Positions 30,286-39,028 of a DNA stretch of 64,000 bases are shown piece by piece. Under the pieces are notes generated by a model that worked only from the letters and a program-made list of their open reading frames with translations, had not been told where the DNA came from and searched no databases. Every line of letters starts with the position of its first letter. Positions within the stretch are counted from its first letter, which is position 1. The stretch spans positions 59,714-123,713 of the forward strand of contig VHCL01000003.1 in NCBI GenBank assembly GCA_016871725.1. The letters run 5' to 3'. A program made the position numbers and the translations under genes. The DNA comes from Verrucomicrobiota bacterium. GTDB lineage: Bacteria; Verrucomicrobiota; Verrucomicrobiia; Opitutales; UBA953.

Positions 30286-30932
30286 GCGGTGAGCGCGGCC
30301 GCGAAGGCCTTGCGGTCCGGGGCCTTGAAGAAGGCCGTGCCGGCCACGAAGGTGTCGGCGCCGGCCGCGCGGCAGAGCCGGCCGGTCTCGACGTTGATGC
30401 CGCCGTCGACCTCGAGGCGGAAGTCCGCGCCGCGCCGGGCGCGTTCGGCGGCGACGAAGCGGATGCTGTCGAGCACGGAAGGCATGAAGGCCTGGCCGCC
30501 GAAGCCCGGGAAGACGGTCATGCAGAGCACGAGGTCGACGTCACCGAGGTAGGGCAGCACGCGCCGAGGATCGGCGTCCGGGTTCATCGCGATGCCGGCG
30601 GAGAGGCCGGCGGCCCTGATGGCGGCGAGCGTCTTCGCCATGTCGTGGTCGGCCTCGACGTGCACGGTGAGGCGTTCGGCGCCGGCCTTGGCGAACGCGG
30701 CCACGTAGCGGTCGGGATGGCTGAGCATCAGGTGCACGTCGAAGTGCAGCTTGGTCAGCGGCCGGAGGTCGGCGACGACCTGCGGGCCGAAGCTGATGTT
30801 GGGCACGAAGTGCCCGTCCATGATGTCGACGTGCAGCCAGCCGAGGCCGGCCGCCTCGACCGCGCGGACGCCCTGCGCGAACGCGCCGTGGTCGGCGGCG
30901 AGGAGGGACGGAGCGACGACGGCTTGGTTCAT
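30282..30932 (-). CDS. rpe: Ribulose-phosphate 3-epimerase
   Basis: APSLLAADHGAF, WLHVDIMDGHFVPNISFGP, DVHLMLSHPDRY. Confidence 0.93.
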   Translation of the reverse strand: MNQAVVAPSLLAADHGAFAQGVRAVEAAGLGWLHVDIMDGHFVPNISFGPQVVADLRPLTKLHFDVHLMLSHPDRYVAAFAKAGAERLTVHVEADHDMAKTLAAIRAAGLSAGIAMNPDADPRRVLPYLGDVDLVLCMTVFPGFGGQAFMPSVLDSIRFVAAERARRGADFRLEVDGGINVETGRLCRAAGADTFVAGTAFFKAPDRKAFAAALTA

Positions 30933-30933
30933 G

Positions 30934-31419
30934 TCACCAGGCCGTGGTGGCGGCTTGCCGGATCTGCGACGCGATGTCGGCGAAGAGCGTCGGCGCGACG
31001 CTGAGCTCCTCGGCCACGGGATCGCCGGCGTTCTGGAGCGTGGTGGTGGCGCGGAAGACGCGGTCCTTGAAGAGCGTGCGCGCGCCGCCCTGGGCGGTCA
31101 GCGTGGCGCGGACCACGAACGTCACGCGGAAGCTGTTGAAGGCGAAGGCGTCGCCGGGCTTGGTGGTGAAGCCGGTGCGCTGGTAATCCGTGACTTCCGT
31201 CGCGAGCACGGCGTCGCCCGGGGCCAGCCGCACGCGGGGGTCGCCGGCGAACGCGTCGACCAGTTTGCCGTGCAGGACGGCGTGCGTGCCGGTGCGCGGG
31301 GTGGCGTTGCGGACCGGGGCGATCTCCAGCGAGCGGAAGGCGGGCTTGGGGCCGCCGGCCTGGTAGGCGGAGCAGCCGGCGAGCAACGCGGCCGAGGCGA
31401 GGAGCAGCCAGGTCTTCAT
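30934..31419 (-). CDS. LptE-like lipoprotein
   Basis: Lipobox LLAGC; IAPVRNATPRTGTHAVLHGKLVDAFAGDPRVRL pattern. Confidence 0.6.
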   Translation of the reverse strand: MKTWLLLASAALLAGCSAYQAGGPKPAFRSLEIAPVRNATPRTGTHAVLHGKLVDAFAGDPRVRLAPGDAVLATEVTDYQRTGFTTKPGDAFAFNSFRVTFVVRATLTAQGGARTLFKDRVFRATTTLQNAGDPVAEELSVAPTLFADIASQIRQAATTAW

Positions 31420-32537
31420 CGGTTGTCCGGGCCCACGGGGGCCTTGGCGCCTTCCTTCTTGAAGCCGAGCGCGTCGAGGTCCTCGCCGACGACCTGCGGC
31501 TTGGCCTCCGTGACGCCGCGCGGGCGGGGCATGGCGCCGAGGAGCCGGTCGGCGAGGGTCTTCGGCGGATTCGGGTCCTTCTCGATCGCGGCGAGCAGGG
31601 TCTCGGCCTCCTTGGCCGCGGCCGACTCGGGCGCGATGTTACGGCACGCGTTGGCCATCAGCTTCGCCGCCTCGGGGTTGTTGCGGTTGAAGAAGTAGAA
31701 ACGGGCGAGGCTCAGCCGGGCCCGCGCGGCGCGATCCCGGAGGACGGCGATCTGCTCGATGGCGACCTTGGCCCGGGGGTCGTCAGGGAACTGGTCCGCC
31801 AGCGTCCGCCAATGGTCCGCGGCTTCGAGCGTCGTGGCCTGATCCCAGGCGGGTCCGAGGGATTCCTTCGCGCGGAGGGTGGCCAGCATCTCCAGCGCCT
31901 CCGGCGCGAACTTCGAGGTCGGGTAGTCGCTGACGAGGCGTTCGAGGGCGTCGTTCGTCTTCGCCGTCAGGTCGCGCTCCATGCCGAGCCGCGCGATGCG
32001 GATCAGGCATTCGTCCGCGCGCGGGCCGTTGGGCGCGAGACGGATGGCCTTCTCCCAGGCGCCGACGGCGCCGTCACGGTCGCTGAACCAGGGGAACCAG
32101 CCGCCGAGCCGCCGGCGTTCGCCTTCGGCCAGGCGGTTCGCGATCTCGATCTGGAGCTCGACCGCGGCGGCGAAGCCGGGGAAGCCGGAGTGGCGGGCGA
32201 AGAGGCCGTCGATGAGTTCGGTGGCTTTCTCGAATTCTCCCCGCCCGACGAAGAGGCGCGCGCGCGTCAGCATCGCGATGGCCTCGGCTTCGGCGCCGAC
32301 GTTGGCTTCGCCGATGATCTCCCATTCCTTGAGGGCGCCGCCCACGTCGCCGGCCTCGAGGCGGGCGGAGGCGTGGTCCATGGCGAGCAGGAGGACGGGC
32401 AGGCGCGCCGGCGGGGTGACGTCGGCGGGCGTGCCGGGCTTGACCTGCCAGGCGCCGTCCACGCGGACGAACTCGGCATGGGCGTGGGCGCCGAGCAGGA
32501 GCGCCGCGGCGAGGAGGAGTTTAGCGGGAGGGTTCAT
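31416..32537 (-). CDS. TPR / BamD-like outer-membrane-assembly type protein
   Basis: Signal peptide; repeated TPR pairs (ERLVSDYPTSKFAPEALEMLATLR). Confidence 0.55.
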   Translation of the reverse strand: MNPPAKLLLAAALLLGAHAHAEFVRVDGAWQVKPGTPADVTPPARLPVLLLAMDHASARLEAGDVGGALKEWEIIGEANVGAEAEAIAMLTRARLFVGRGEFEKATELIDGLFARHSGFPGFAAAVELQIEIANRLAEGERRRLGGWFPWFSDRDGAVGAWEKAIRLAPNGPRADECLIRIARLGMERDLTAKTNDALERLVSDYPTSKFAPEALEMLATLRAKESLGPAWDQATTLEAADHWRTLADQFPDDPRAKVAIEQIAVLRDRAARARLSLARFYFFNRNNPEAAKLMANACRNIAPESAAAKEAETLLAAIEKDPNPPKTLADRLLGAMPRPRGVTEAKPQVVGEDLDALGFKKEGAKAPVGPDNR

Positions 32538-33534
32538 GCCAGCGAAGGAGGGTCGCGCCCCAGGTCAGGCCGGCGCCGAAGGCGACGATCAGGATGAGGT
32601 CGCCGTGCTTGATCTTGCCGTCTTTCCAGGCCTCTTCAAGCGCGAGCGGGATGGAGGCCGCCGAGGTGTTGCCGTAGCGGCTCAGGTTCGAGGGGAAGCG
32701 CTCCATGCCGACGTTGAGCTGGCTGGCGACGGCCTCGAGGATGCGGATGTTGGCCTGGTGCGGGATGAACCAGGCGACTTCCGCGGAAGTGACGCCGCAC
32801 TGCGCGAGCACGCGTTCGCACGACTCGGCCATCACGCGGACGGCGTGGCGGAAGACCTCCTTGCCGTTCATGCGCAGGTAATGGCGGCCTTCGCGGAGCG
32901 AATCGGCCGTGGCGGGGGCGGCGGAGCCGCCGGCCGCGCAATGCAGGAGCTCGGCGTTGTTGCCGTCGGCCCCGAGCAGGTTGCCCAGCAGGCCGACGCC
33001 TCGTTCCGCGGTGGTCTCGAGGACCGCCGCGCCGGCGCCGTCGCCGAACAGGACGCAGGTGGTGCGGTCCGACCAGTCGACGACGCTGGAGAGTTTCTCG
33101 GCGCCGACGACGAGGGCCCGCCGGTAGGCGCCGGAGCGCATCATGTCGCGGGCGACCTGAAGCGCGTACACGAAGCCGGAGCAGGCGGCGGAGACGTCGA
33201 AGCAGGGGATGTCGCGCCGCAGGCCGAGCTTGGCCTGCAGGAGGCAGGCGGTCGAAGGGAAGGGGACGTCCGGCGTCATCGTGGCGACGATGAGCAGGTC
33301 GACGTCGGCCGGCGTCAGCCCGGCGCGCTCCAGGGCCTGGGCGGCGGCGTGGGCGCCGAGGTCCGAGGGGTTCTCGCCCGGACCGGCGATCCGGCGTTCG
33401 CGGATGCCCGAGCGGGTCTGGATCCATTCGTCCGAGGTATCCACCATCTTGGAGAGCTCGGCGTTCGTGAGCTTGCGTTCCGGCGTGCGGACCCCGACGG
33501 CCCGAATGAAGACTGAAAGCTCAGCGCTGCTCAT
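32521..33534 (-). CDS. fabH: 3-oxoacyl-ACP synthase III
   Basis: Cys/His/Asn triad: DVSAACSGFVYAL, FIPHQANIRI, YGNTSAASIPLAL. Confidence 0.95.
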   Translation of the reverse strand: MSSAELSVFIRAVGVRTPERKLTNAELSKMVDTSDEWIQTRSGIRERRIAGPGENPSDLGAHAAAQALERAGLTPADVDLLIVATMTPDVPFPSTACLLQAKLGLRRDIPCFDVSAACSGFVYALQVARDMMRSGAYRRALVVGAEKLSSVVDWSDRTTCVLFGDGAGAAVLETTAERGVGLLGNLLGADGNNAELLHCAAGGSAAPATADSLREGRHYLRMNGKEVFRHAVRVMAESCERVLAQCGVTSAEVAWFIPHQANIRILEAVASQLNVGMERFPSNLSRYGNTSAASIPLALEEAWKDGKIKHGDLILIVAFGAGLTWGATLLRWHEPSR

Positions 33535-33582
33535 CGATGCGTGAGAAAAGACCCCTTGGGCGGGGAAGGGAACACTAAAACC

Positions 33583-34653
33583 TCAGGCCTCCTCGGGGGT
33601 GGCGGCGATGACGGCGTTCGCCTCGGCCAGCGAGGTCAGCATGCGGTGGCCGGCGCCATGGCCGAGGGCCTCGAGGCCCAGGCGGATGGCGCTGGCGATG
33701 CCTTGGCGGTTGCTGGAACCGTGGGCCTTCATGACCAGTCCGGTCAGGCCGAGCAAGGGCGCTCCGCCGTAACGTTCCGGCTTCAGTTTCCCTTTGAGGT
33801 CGCGCAGCAGCGGGAACATGGCGATGCCGCCGGCCAGGTAGACCGGGTTGCTCTTCACCTTGCTGCCGACCATGTCGCGGACCATGTAGACCAGGCCCTC
33901 GAGCGTCTTGAGGATGATGTTGCCCGTGAAACCGTCGGTGACGACCACGTCACAGGCGTCGCCGAAGACGTCGAAGCCTTCGACGGGCCCGACGTAATGG
34001 ATCCGGTCGCCCATGGCCTTGAGCAGGGCGTGCGTGCGGTTGATGCGCGGGCCGCCTTTGCCCTCCTCGGTGCCGACGGTCAGGAGGCCGACGCGCGGCC
34101 GGGCGATGCCGAGGGCGCTCTGCGCGTAGATCGAGCCGAGGACGGCGTTGTGCAAGAGCTGCGCGGGCGTGGCTTCGGGGTTCGCTCCCACGTCCAGCAT
34201 GATGAAATGGCCTTCCCGGCGCGGCATGATGGCGGCGAGGGCGGGGCGTTCGGCGCCTTCCATCGGGCGCACCTTGATGGTGCCGGCCGCCACGAGGGCC
34301 TTGGTGTTGCCGGTGGAGACGACGGCGTCGACTTCGCCGGCTTTGAGCATCTCGAGCGCGATCACCATGGAGGAATCGCGCTTGGACTTGAGGACGGCCA
34401 TCGGGGCGTCGTCGGGCGCCACGATGCTGGCGGCCTGACGGAACGTGACCCGGGAATTCCGCAGCGCCCGATGCTCTGAGGCCAGCATGCGGAGGTTGTC
34501 CTCATGGCCGACGAGCACCAGGATGTCCTCGGGGCCGATGATTCCTTCCTTGAAGGCGAGGGCTGCGGCGGCCACGGCTTCCGAAGGGCCCATGTCACCG
34601 CCCATGCAATCCAGGGCGATACGGTGGCCTTTCTTCGGAGTGGCTTCGGTCAT
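33583..34653 (-). CDS. plsX: Phosphate acyltransferase PlsX
   Basis: IALDCMGGDMGPSEAV, VVSTGNTKALVAAG, DGFTGNIILKTLEG. Confidence 0.95.
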   Translation of the reverse strand: MTEATPKKGHRIALDCMGGDMGPSEAVAAAALAFKEGIIGPEDILVLVGHEDNLRMLASEHRALRNSRVTFRQAASIVAPDDAPMAVLKSKRDSSMVIALEMLKAGEVDAVVSTGNTKALVAAGTIKVRPMEGAERPALAAIMPRREGHFIMLDVGANPEATPAQLLHNAVLGSIYAQSALGIARPRVGLLTVGTEEGKGGPRINRTHALLKAMGDRIHYVGPVEGFDVFGDACDVVVTDGFTGNIILKTLEGLVYMVRDMVGSKVKSNPVYLAGGIAMFPLLRDLKGKLKPERYGGAPLLGLTGLVMKAHGSSNRQGIASAIRLGLEALGHGAGHRMLTSLAEANAVIAATPEEA

Positions 34654-34680
34654 GAGGTCGGGCTGAGCCCGGGGTGGAGC

Positions 34681-34860
34681 TTAGGCTCCGGTGTCCAAGA
34701 CCTGACGACCGCGATACTTACCCGTGGTCGGGTCGACGCGGTGGGAGCGACGAAGGGCGCCGGATTCGGCGTCCTTGACGAGTTTCGGGGCGCGGAACTG
34801 GTTGGCGCCACGGCGGAGTCGGCTGCGGCGTTTGGACTGTTTACGTTTCGGATTGGCCAT
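34681..34860 (-). CDS. rpmF: 50S ribosomal protein L32
   Basis: Hand translation MANPKRKQSKRRSRLRRGANQFRAPKLVKDAESGALRRSHRVDPTTGKYRGRQVLDTGA (59 aa); not in the supplied ORF track. Confidence 0.93.
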   Translation of the reverse strand: MANPKRKQSKRRSRLRRGANQFRAPKLVKDAESGALRRSHRVDPTTGKYRGRQVLDTGA

Positions 34861-34963
34861 GGTTCTACGCTTGGATGAGGGTCGGTTCTACCCCTCCCGC
34901 CCCCTCGGTCAAGCCCCCTTTCCATTCCCTTGCGATTGTGGCCCGGTTTGATTGGCTGGGCCG

Positions 34964-35512
34964 ATGCCCGGCCATCCCGCCCTCTTCCTGGACCGCGACG
35001 GTAACCTGATCCGCGACCATCACCACACCTGCCGGGAGGAGCAGATCGAGCTGATTCCGGGCGTCAAACCCGCCTTGGAAGCCTGTCTCCAGGTCGGTTA
35101 TCGCCTTTTCATCCTCACCAATCAGAGCGGTATCAACCGCGGCATCTTCACATGGGAGCAGTATCATGCCTGCAACCGCCGCATGCTGGAACTCCTCGCC
35201 TTGCCGGCCCCAGGCATCCTCGAGATCAAGGCCGCGCCGGAACGTCCCGACGAGCCCTCTCTTTATCGCAAGCCTAGCCCTCGTTTCATCCTCGAGAAGA
35301 TCGCGGAGCACGGACTCGATCCGGCCCGCTGCTGGATGACCGGCGACCGGGTCACGGACTGGGAGGCGGGCTTCAACGCCGGCATCCGCTCCTGCGCGAT
35401 GCGCAGCGGCGCGGCCAAGCCTGAGGAGCTGGTCCAGGCCGCGGCGCGGGGCTTCGCGGTGCACGACGACTTCCCGGCTTTCGTTCGCGTGGAGCTTAAG
35501 CTGGCTTTCTGA
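34964..35512 (+). CDS. HAD-IIIA phosphatase, GmhB-like
   Basis: LFLDRDGNLIRDHHH, LFILTNQSGINRGIF, MTGDRVTDWEAGFNAG. Confidence 0.8.
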   Translation: MPGHPALFLDRDGNLIRDHHHTCREEQIELIPGVKPALEACLQVGYRLFILTNQSGINRGIFTWEQYHACNRRMLELLALPAPGILEIKAAPERPDEPSLYRKPSPRFILEKIAEHGLDPARCWMTGDRVTDWEAGFNAGIRSCAMRSGAAKPEELVQAAARGFAVHDDFPAFVRVELKLAF

Positions 35513-35520
35513 GCCAACAA

Positions 35521-35548
35521 AAAGGACGAACCCGGAGGTTCGTCCTTT
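35521..35548. terminator. Bidirectional terminator between convergent genes
   Basis: AAAGGACGAACC-CGGA-GGTTCGTCCTTT perfect 12-bp stem. Confidence 0.85.
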
Positions 35549-35567
35549 GTTCGCCTGAGCGGGTAGG

Positions 35568-35822
35568 TTAGGCCTTCGGCTTTTCCTTCTCGCAGGGGCA
35601 CTTGCCGTCCTTCTTCTCTTCGCCGGCGACAGCCTTGGGCTTTTCCTTTTCGCAAGGGCACTTGTCTTCCTTCTTTTCTTCGGCGACGACGGAGGCCTTG
35701 GGCTTTTCCTTTTCGCAGGGGCACTTGCCATCCTTCTTCTCTTCTTCGGCGCTGACGAAGGAAGCGGTGACGGCGAGGAGACCGACGGTGAGAGCGAGGA
35801 GCTTGAGGAACTTGGAGTTCAT
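35568..35822 (-). CDS. Small secreted Lys/Glu-rich protein with three CPC-containing repeats
   Basis: Signal peptide MNSKFLKLLALTVGLLAVTASFVSA then 3x EEKKxxKCPCEKEKPKA. Confidence 0.75.
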   Translation of the reverse strand: MNSKFLKLLALTVGLLAVTASFVSAEEEKKDGKCPCEKEKPKASVVAEEKKEDKCPCEKEKPKAVAGEEKKDGKCPCEKEKPKA

Positions 35823-35896
35823 GGTGTGGAACCCTACTTTCGCTTAAATCGATCCGCTGTCAATCGACGGCCGCCCAAACTTGGCTCGGGATTCCC

Positions 35897-36694
35897 TCAG
35901 GGGCCCACCCTGTCGCGCAGGGTGCGGAGGTCCGGGATGCTTTTTGTTAAACCGCTGCCAGGCAACCAGTTGCTGTGGTTATCTACCCGGTAAATCCGTT
36001 CTTTGACCACACAGTACAGGCCTTGGATTGCGGGAAGCCGCCTCATTTCGGCCAGCTTCTCGGGATATGGACCGACCGTGCCGTCTTTGGGGCCGTTCTG
36101 AATCCATAGCACGGCCGCCGGCTTGGTGCTGGCGACCAATTCCCAGTCGAACTTCGGCCAAGCTCCCTTGGTCAAGGCGGATTTCCAGCCCGCCGCCGCC
36201 AAGGGGCCGGCGAGGTAGCTTTCCGGTCCCGCCATCACGCCGTCCCACACGATCAGGATAGGCCGCGGCGTCTTGTCCGGAAGCCGCGTCAGTTCGCCGC
36301 CGAGGCTCCGCGCCTGGTCTTCCCGGCCGATGGCTTGGCCGAGCAGCCGGAGGTCGCGGCTGACGGAATCGGCCGACTCCCGATGCAGGAGCAAGGTGCG
36401 TAAGCCGGCCCCGGCGCACTTCTCCGCCCAGAGCGGATTCGCCATGCGCGGCAGGATGACGAGGTCGGGCTTGGTCTGCAGCAGTCTTTCGAGGTCAGGC
36501 AGGAAGACGTCGGCGTCCCGCGCGGCCGGATGCTCCTTCGGCAACGGACACCAGCGGGTGGCCATGACGATCTCGGCGCCGCCGCCGAGGTCGAGCAAGG
36601 TCTGCGTCGCGCCCGGGCTGTAGCTGGCGATGCGTCGTTCGCCCGCTCCCAGCGACAGCCAGGCGACGAGCCAAGGCAGCAACGCGCGCATCAT
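35897..36694 (-). CDS. Periplasmic substrate-binding protein, BtuF/TroA-like
   Basis: RRIASYSPGATQTLLDLGGGAEIVMATRWCPLP, LERLLQTKPDLVILP; signal peptide. Confidence 0.8.
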   Translation of the reverse strand: MMRALLPWLVAWLSLGAGERRIASYSPGATQTLLDLGGGAEIVMATRWCPLPKEHPAARDADVFLPDLERLLQTKPDLVILPRMANPLWAEKCAGAGLRTLLLHRESADSVSRDLRLLGQAIGREDQARSLGGELTRLPDKTPRPILIVWDGVMAGPESYLAGPLAAAGWKSALTKGAWPKFDWELVASTKPAAVLWIQNGPKDGTVGPYPEKLAEMRRLPAIQGLYCVVKERIYRVDNHSNWLPGSGLTKSIPDLRTLRDRVGP

Positions 36695-37593
36695 GCGGAG
36701 AGCAGGCGCGCGAGGCGCATGGCCGCGTCGAAACTGCCGCGGTCCGCCTTGCCTTTGCCGGCGAGCTCGTAGGCGGTGCCATGGTCGGGGCTCGTACGGA
36801 CGTGCCGCAGGCCGAGGCTCAGATTGGCCGACGTCGCGAAGTCCACCGCCTTCAACGGCGCGAGGCCTTGGTCATGGTAGATCGCGGCGACCGCGTCGAA
36901 CTCGCCCTGCAGATGGCGATGGAAGACCGTGTCGCCGGGCAGCGGGCCGGTGACGTCATGACCGGCGGCGCGCAAGGCGTCGACGGCGGGACGGATGACT
37001 CGGTCATCTTCCCGGCCGAGCAGGCCGCCTTCGCCGGCGTGCGGGTTGAGGCCGCAGACGGCGATCCGCGGACGCGCGTCGCCCAGCTTCGCGCGCAGGG
37101 CGATCAGCGCGAGCACGGTGCGCCGGACGTCCGCCCCGGTCACGGCGCGCGGGACCTCGGCGAGCGGGACGTGCCAGGTGACGAGTCCGACGGTCATCCT
37201 GCCGCCGGCGAAGGCCATGACGGGCTCGCCGTGCCAGCGCGACGCGAAGAATTCGGTCTGGCCGGGGAAATCATAGCCCACGCCGGCGAGCCCCTTCTTG
37301 TTCACCGGGCCGGTGACCACGGCGGCGAAACGGCCGCCGGTCGTGCCGCGGGCGGCGAGCTCCATCGCTTCGATCGCGATGAGCTGGCCGGCTTCGTCAG
37401 GCTGGCCGGGGCGCGTCCGGTAGTCGGCCGGCCCGACGGCGAGCCCGCGGCCGAGCGAGGCGATCCAGTCGGCCGGACCGATCGGCGTCACCGCATCCGC
37501 CTGCTCCGGGTGGGCCTTCAGCCAGGACGCGAACAGTTCCGGTCCGACGCCGGCCGGATCCCCGCAGGTGACGGCGATGGGCAAGGCGCTCAT
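36691..37593 (-). CDS. pdxA: 4-hydroxythreonine-4-phosphate dehydrogenase
   Basis: VTCGDPAGVGPEL, VTGPVNKKGLAGVGYDFPGQTEFFA, GLNPHAGEGGLLGREDD, YHDQGLAPLK. Confidence 0.95.
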   Translation of the reverse strand: MSALPIAVTCGDPAGVGPELFASWLKAHPEQADAVTPIGPADWIASLGRGLAVGPADYRTRPGQPDEAGQLIAIEAMELAARGTTGGRFAAVVTGPVNKKGLAGVGYDFPGQTEFFASRWHGEPVMAFAGGRMTVGLVTWHVPLAEVPRAVTGADVRRTVLALIALRAKLGDARPRIAVCGLNPHAGEGGLLGREDDRVIRPAVDALRAAGHDVTGPLPGDTVFHRHLQGEFDAVAAIYHDQGLAPLKAVDFATSANLSLGLRHVRTSPDHGTAYELAGKGKADRGSFDAAMRLARLLSA

Positions 37594-38369
37594 GCGGGCG
37601 AGACGAAGCGGCCGCGCTTGCCGCCGAGGAAGAAGTTCAGGAAATCGCGCGCTTCCGCGGTCTGGTAGGCGCCGGACGCGAGGGCCGACTGGGCGAGCGC
37701 GGCGCAGGCGCCGTGGGTGGCGTAGACGGCGTGATAGGCGCGCTTGATCTCGGCCACGGCCGCGGCCGGCACCGCGCGGCGGCGCAGTCCGACGAGGTTG
37801 AGGCCGGCGACCAGGTTGCGACCGTGGGCGAGCGCGTTCGGCGGCACGTCCTCGGTGATGACGGCGTTGCCGGAGACGAGGGCGCCGCCGCCGATGCGGC
37901 AGAACTGGTGGACCGCGACGCCGCCGCTGACGAACGCCCGGTCGCCGACGTGCACGTGGCCGCCGAGCATGCAGCCGTTCGCGAGGATGACGTGGTCGCC
38001 GAGCGCGCAGTCGTGGGCGACGTGGCTGCCGGCCATGAGCAGGCCGTCCGCGCCGACGACCGTATCCGCGCCGGCCTTCGTCGCCCGGTGGACCGTGGCA
38101 TGCTCACGGATGACCGTGCGGTCGCCGATGACGACGCCGGAGGCCGTCGCCGGATCGAAGGAGAGGTCCTGCGGGTCGCCGCCGACGACCGCGAAGTGGT
38201 CGACGCGCACGCCGGCGCCGAGGCGGGCGCGGGCCTTCACGATCGCCTGGGCCGCGACGCGGCACCCGGCCCCGAGCGTCGCGCCGGCCTCGATGATCGC
38301 GAACGCGCCGACCTCGACGTCGGGCGCGAGGCGGGCGGAAGGGTGGACCTGGGCGGAAGGATGGATCAC
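37590..38369 (-). CDS. lpxA: UDP-N-acetylglucosamine acyltransferase
   Basis: Left-handed beta-helix hexapeptides; IHPSAQVHPSARLAPDVEVGAFAII; HDCALGDHVILANGCMLGGHV. Confidence 0.93.
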   Translation of the reverse strand: MIHPSAQVHPSARLAPDVEVGAFAIIEAGATLGAGCRVAAQAIVKARARLGAGVRVDHFAVVGGDPQDLSFDPATASGVVIGDRTVIREHATVHRATKAGADTVVGADGLLMAGSHVAHDCALGDHVILANGCMLGGHVHVGDRAFVSGGVAVHQFCRIGGGALVSGNAVITEDVPPNALAHGRNLVAGLNLVGLRRRAVPAAAVAEIKRAYHAVYATHGACAALAQSALASGAYQTAEARDFLNFFLGGKRGRFVSPA

Positions 38370-38977
38370 TTCGGTGGGAGGGCGGAGCCGAACAGCTCGA
38401 GCTGGGCGGCCTTGACCATATCGTAGACCCGGAGCAGGCGGAGCAACTGCAAGGTGTCGGATTTCGCGTAGCTCTGGTTCGATTCGACCGCCTGGACGAG
38501 GTTCTCGAGGATGGTCCGGAAGGTGAGCACGTGGTCGACGCCGCTTTCCCGCAGCAACGTGATGCTCTCGGAGCGCTGCGGCTCGGTCGCCGGGATGCCC
38601 GGCAGCACGAGGACCTTGGCGAGGGGCTGTCCCTCGGTCGGCGTGAGGTCGGCGAAGGCTTCCTTGGCCGCTTCGACCGCCTCCTTGCGGACGAATTCCA
38701 GCAGGTCGCCCTTCTTGATCATCGTCGGCGTGATGGCCTTCGTCGTGTGCCAGGCCTTCACCGCCACGACGGCCGCGGACAGGCCAGGCAGGTCGGAACT
38801 GAACAGCTGGAAAGGGGTCTCGCCGCCGCGGCGGGGCGAGGGATTGATCACCAGCAGGTCGCCTTCTTCGTCGGCGCGTTTCCGGCGGGATTGGACGGCG
38901 TACTTGCGCGATTGGCGCACGAAGAAACCGTTCATCTCGAAGTACTCGCGGACCAGACTGTCGTCGAAACCCGCCAT
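38366..38977 (-). CDS. Conserved-looking hypothetical protein, possible PD-(D/E)XK-like fold
   Basis: ORF overlaps lpxA start by 4 nt (operonic); no motif recognised with certainty. Confidence 0.6.
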   Translation of the reverse strand: MAGFDDSLVREYFEMNGFFVRQSRKYAVQSRRKRADEEGDLLVINPSPRRGGETPFQLFSSDLPGLSAAVVAVKAWHTTKAITPTMIKKGDLLEFVRKEAVEAAKEAFADLTPTEGQPLAKVLVLPGIPATEPQRSESITLLRESGVDHVLTFRTILENLVQAVESNQSYAKSDTLQLLRLLRVYDMVKAAQLELFGSALPPK

Positions 38978-39028
38978 TGGCCGACAGGATGCGGTCGGAC
39001 CGCCCTCCTGGTCAACCCGCGATAAGGG

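Noticed and set aside
35568-35822. CRISPR-like or tandem DNA array
   Set aside because: Only three units, unequal spacing, and all in a coding frame; explained by a repeat protein.
35602-35847. Plus-strand repeat ORF (GFSFSQGHLPSFFSS repeats)
   Set aside because: Reverse complement of the CPC-repeat gene, whose minus-strand frame has a convincing signal peptide.
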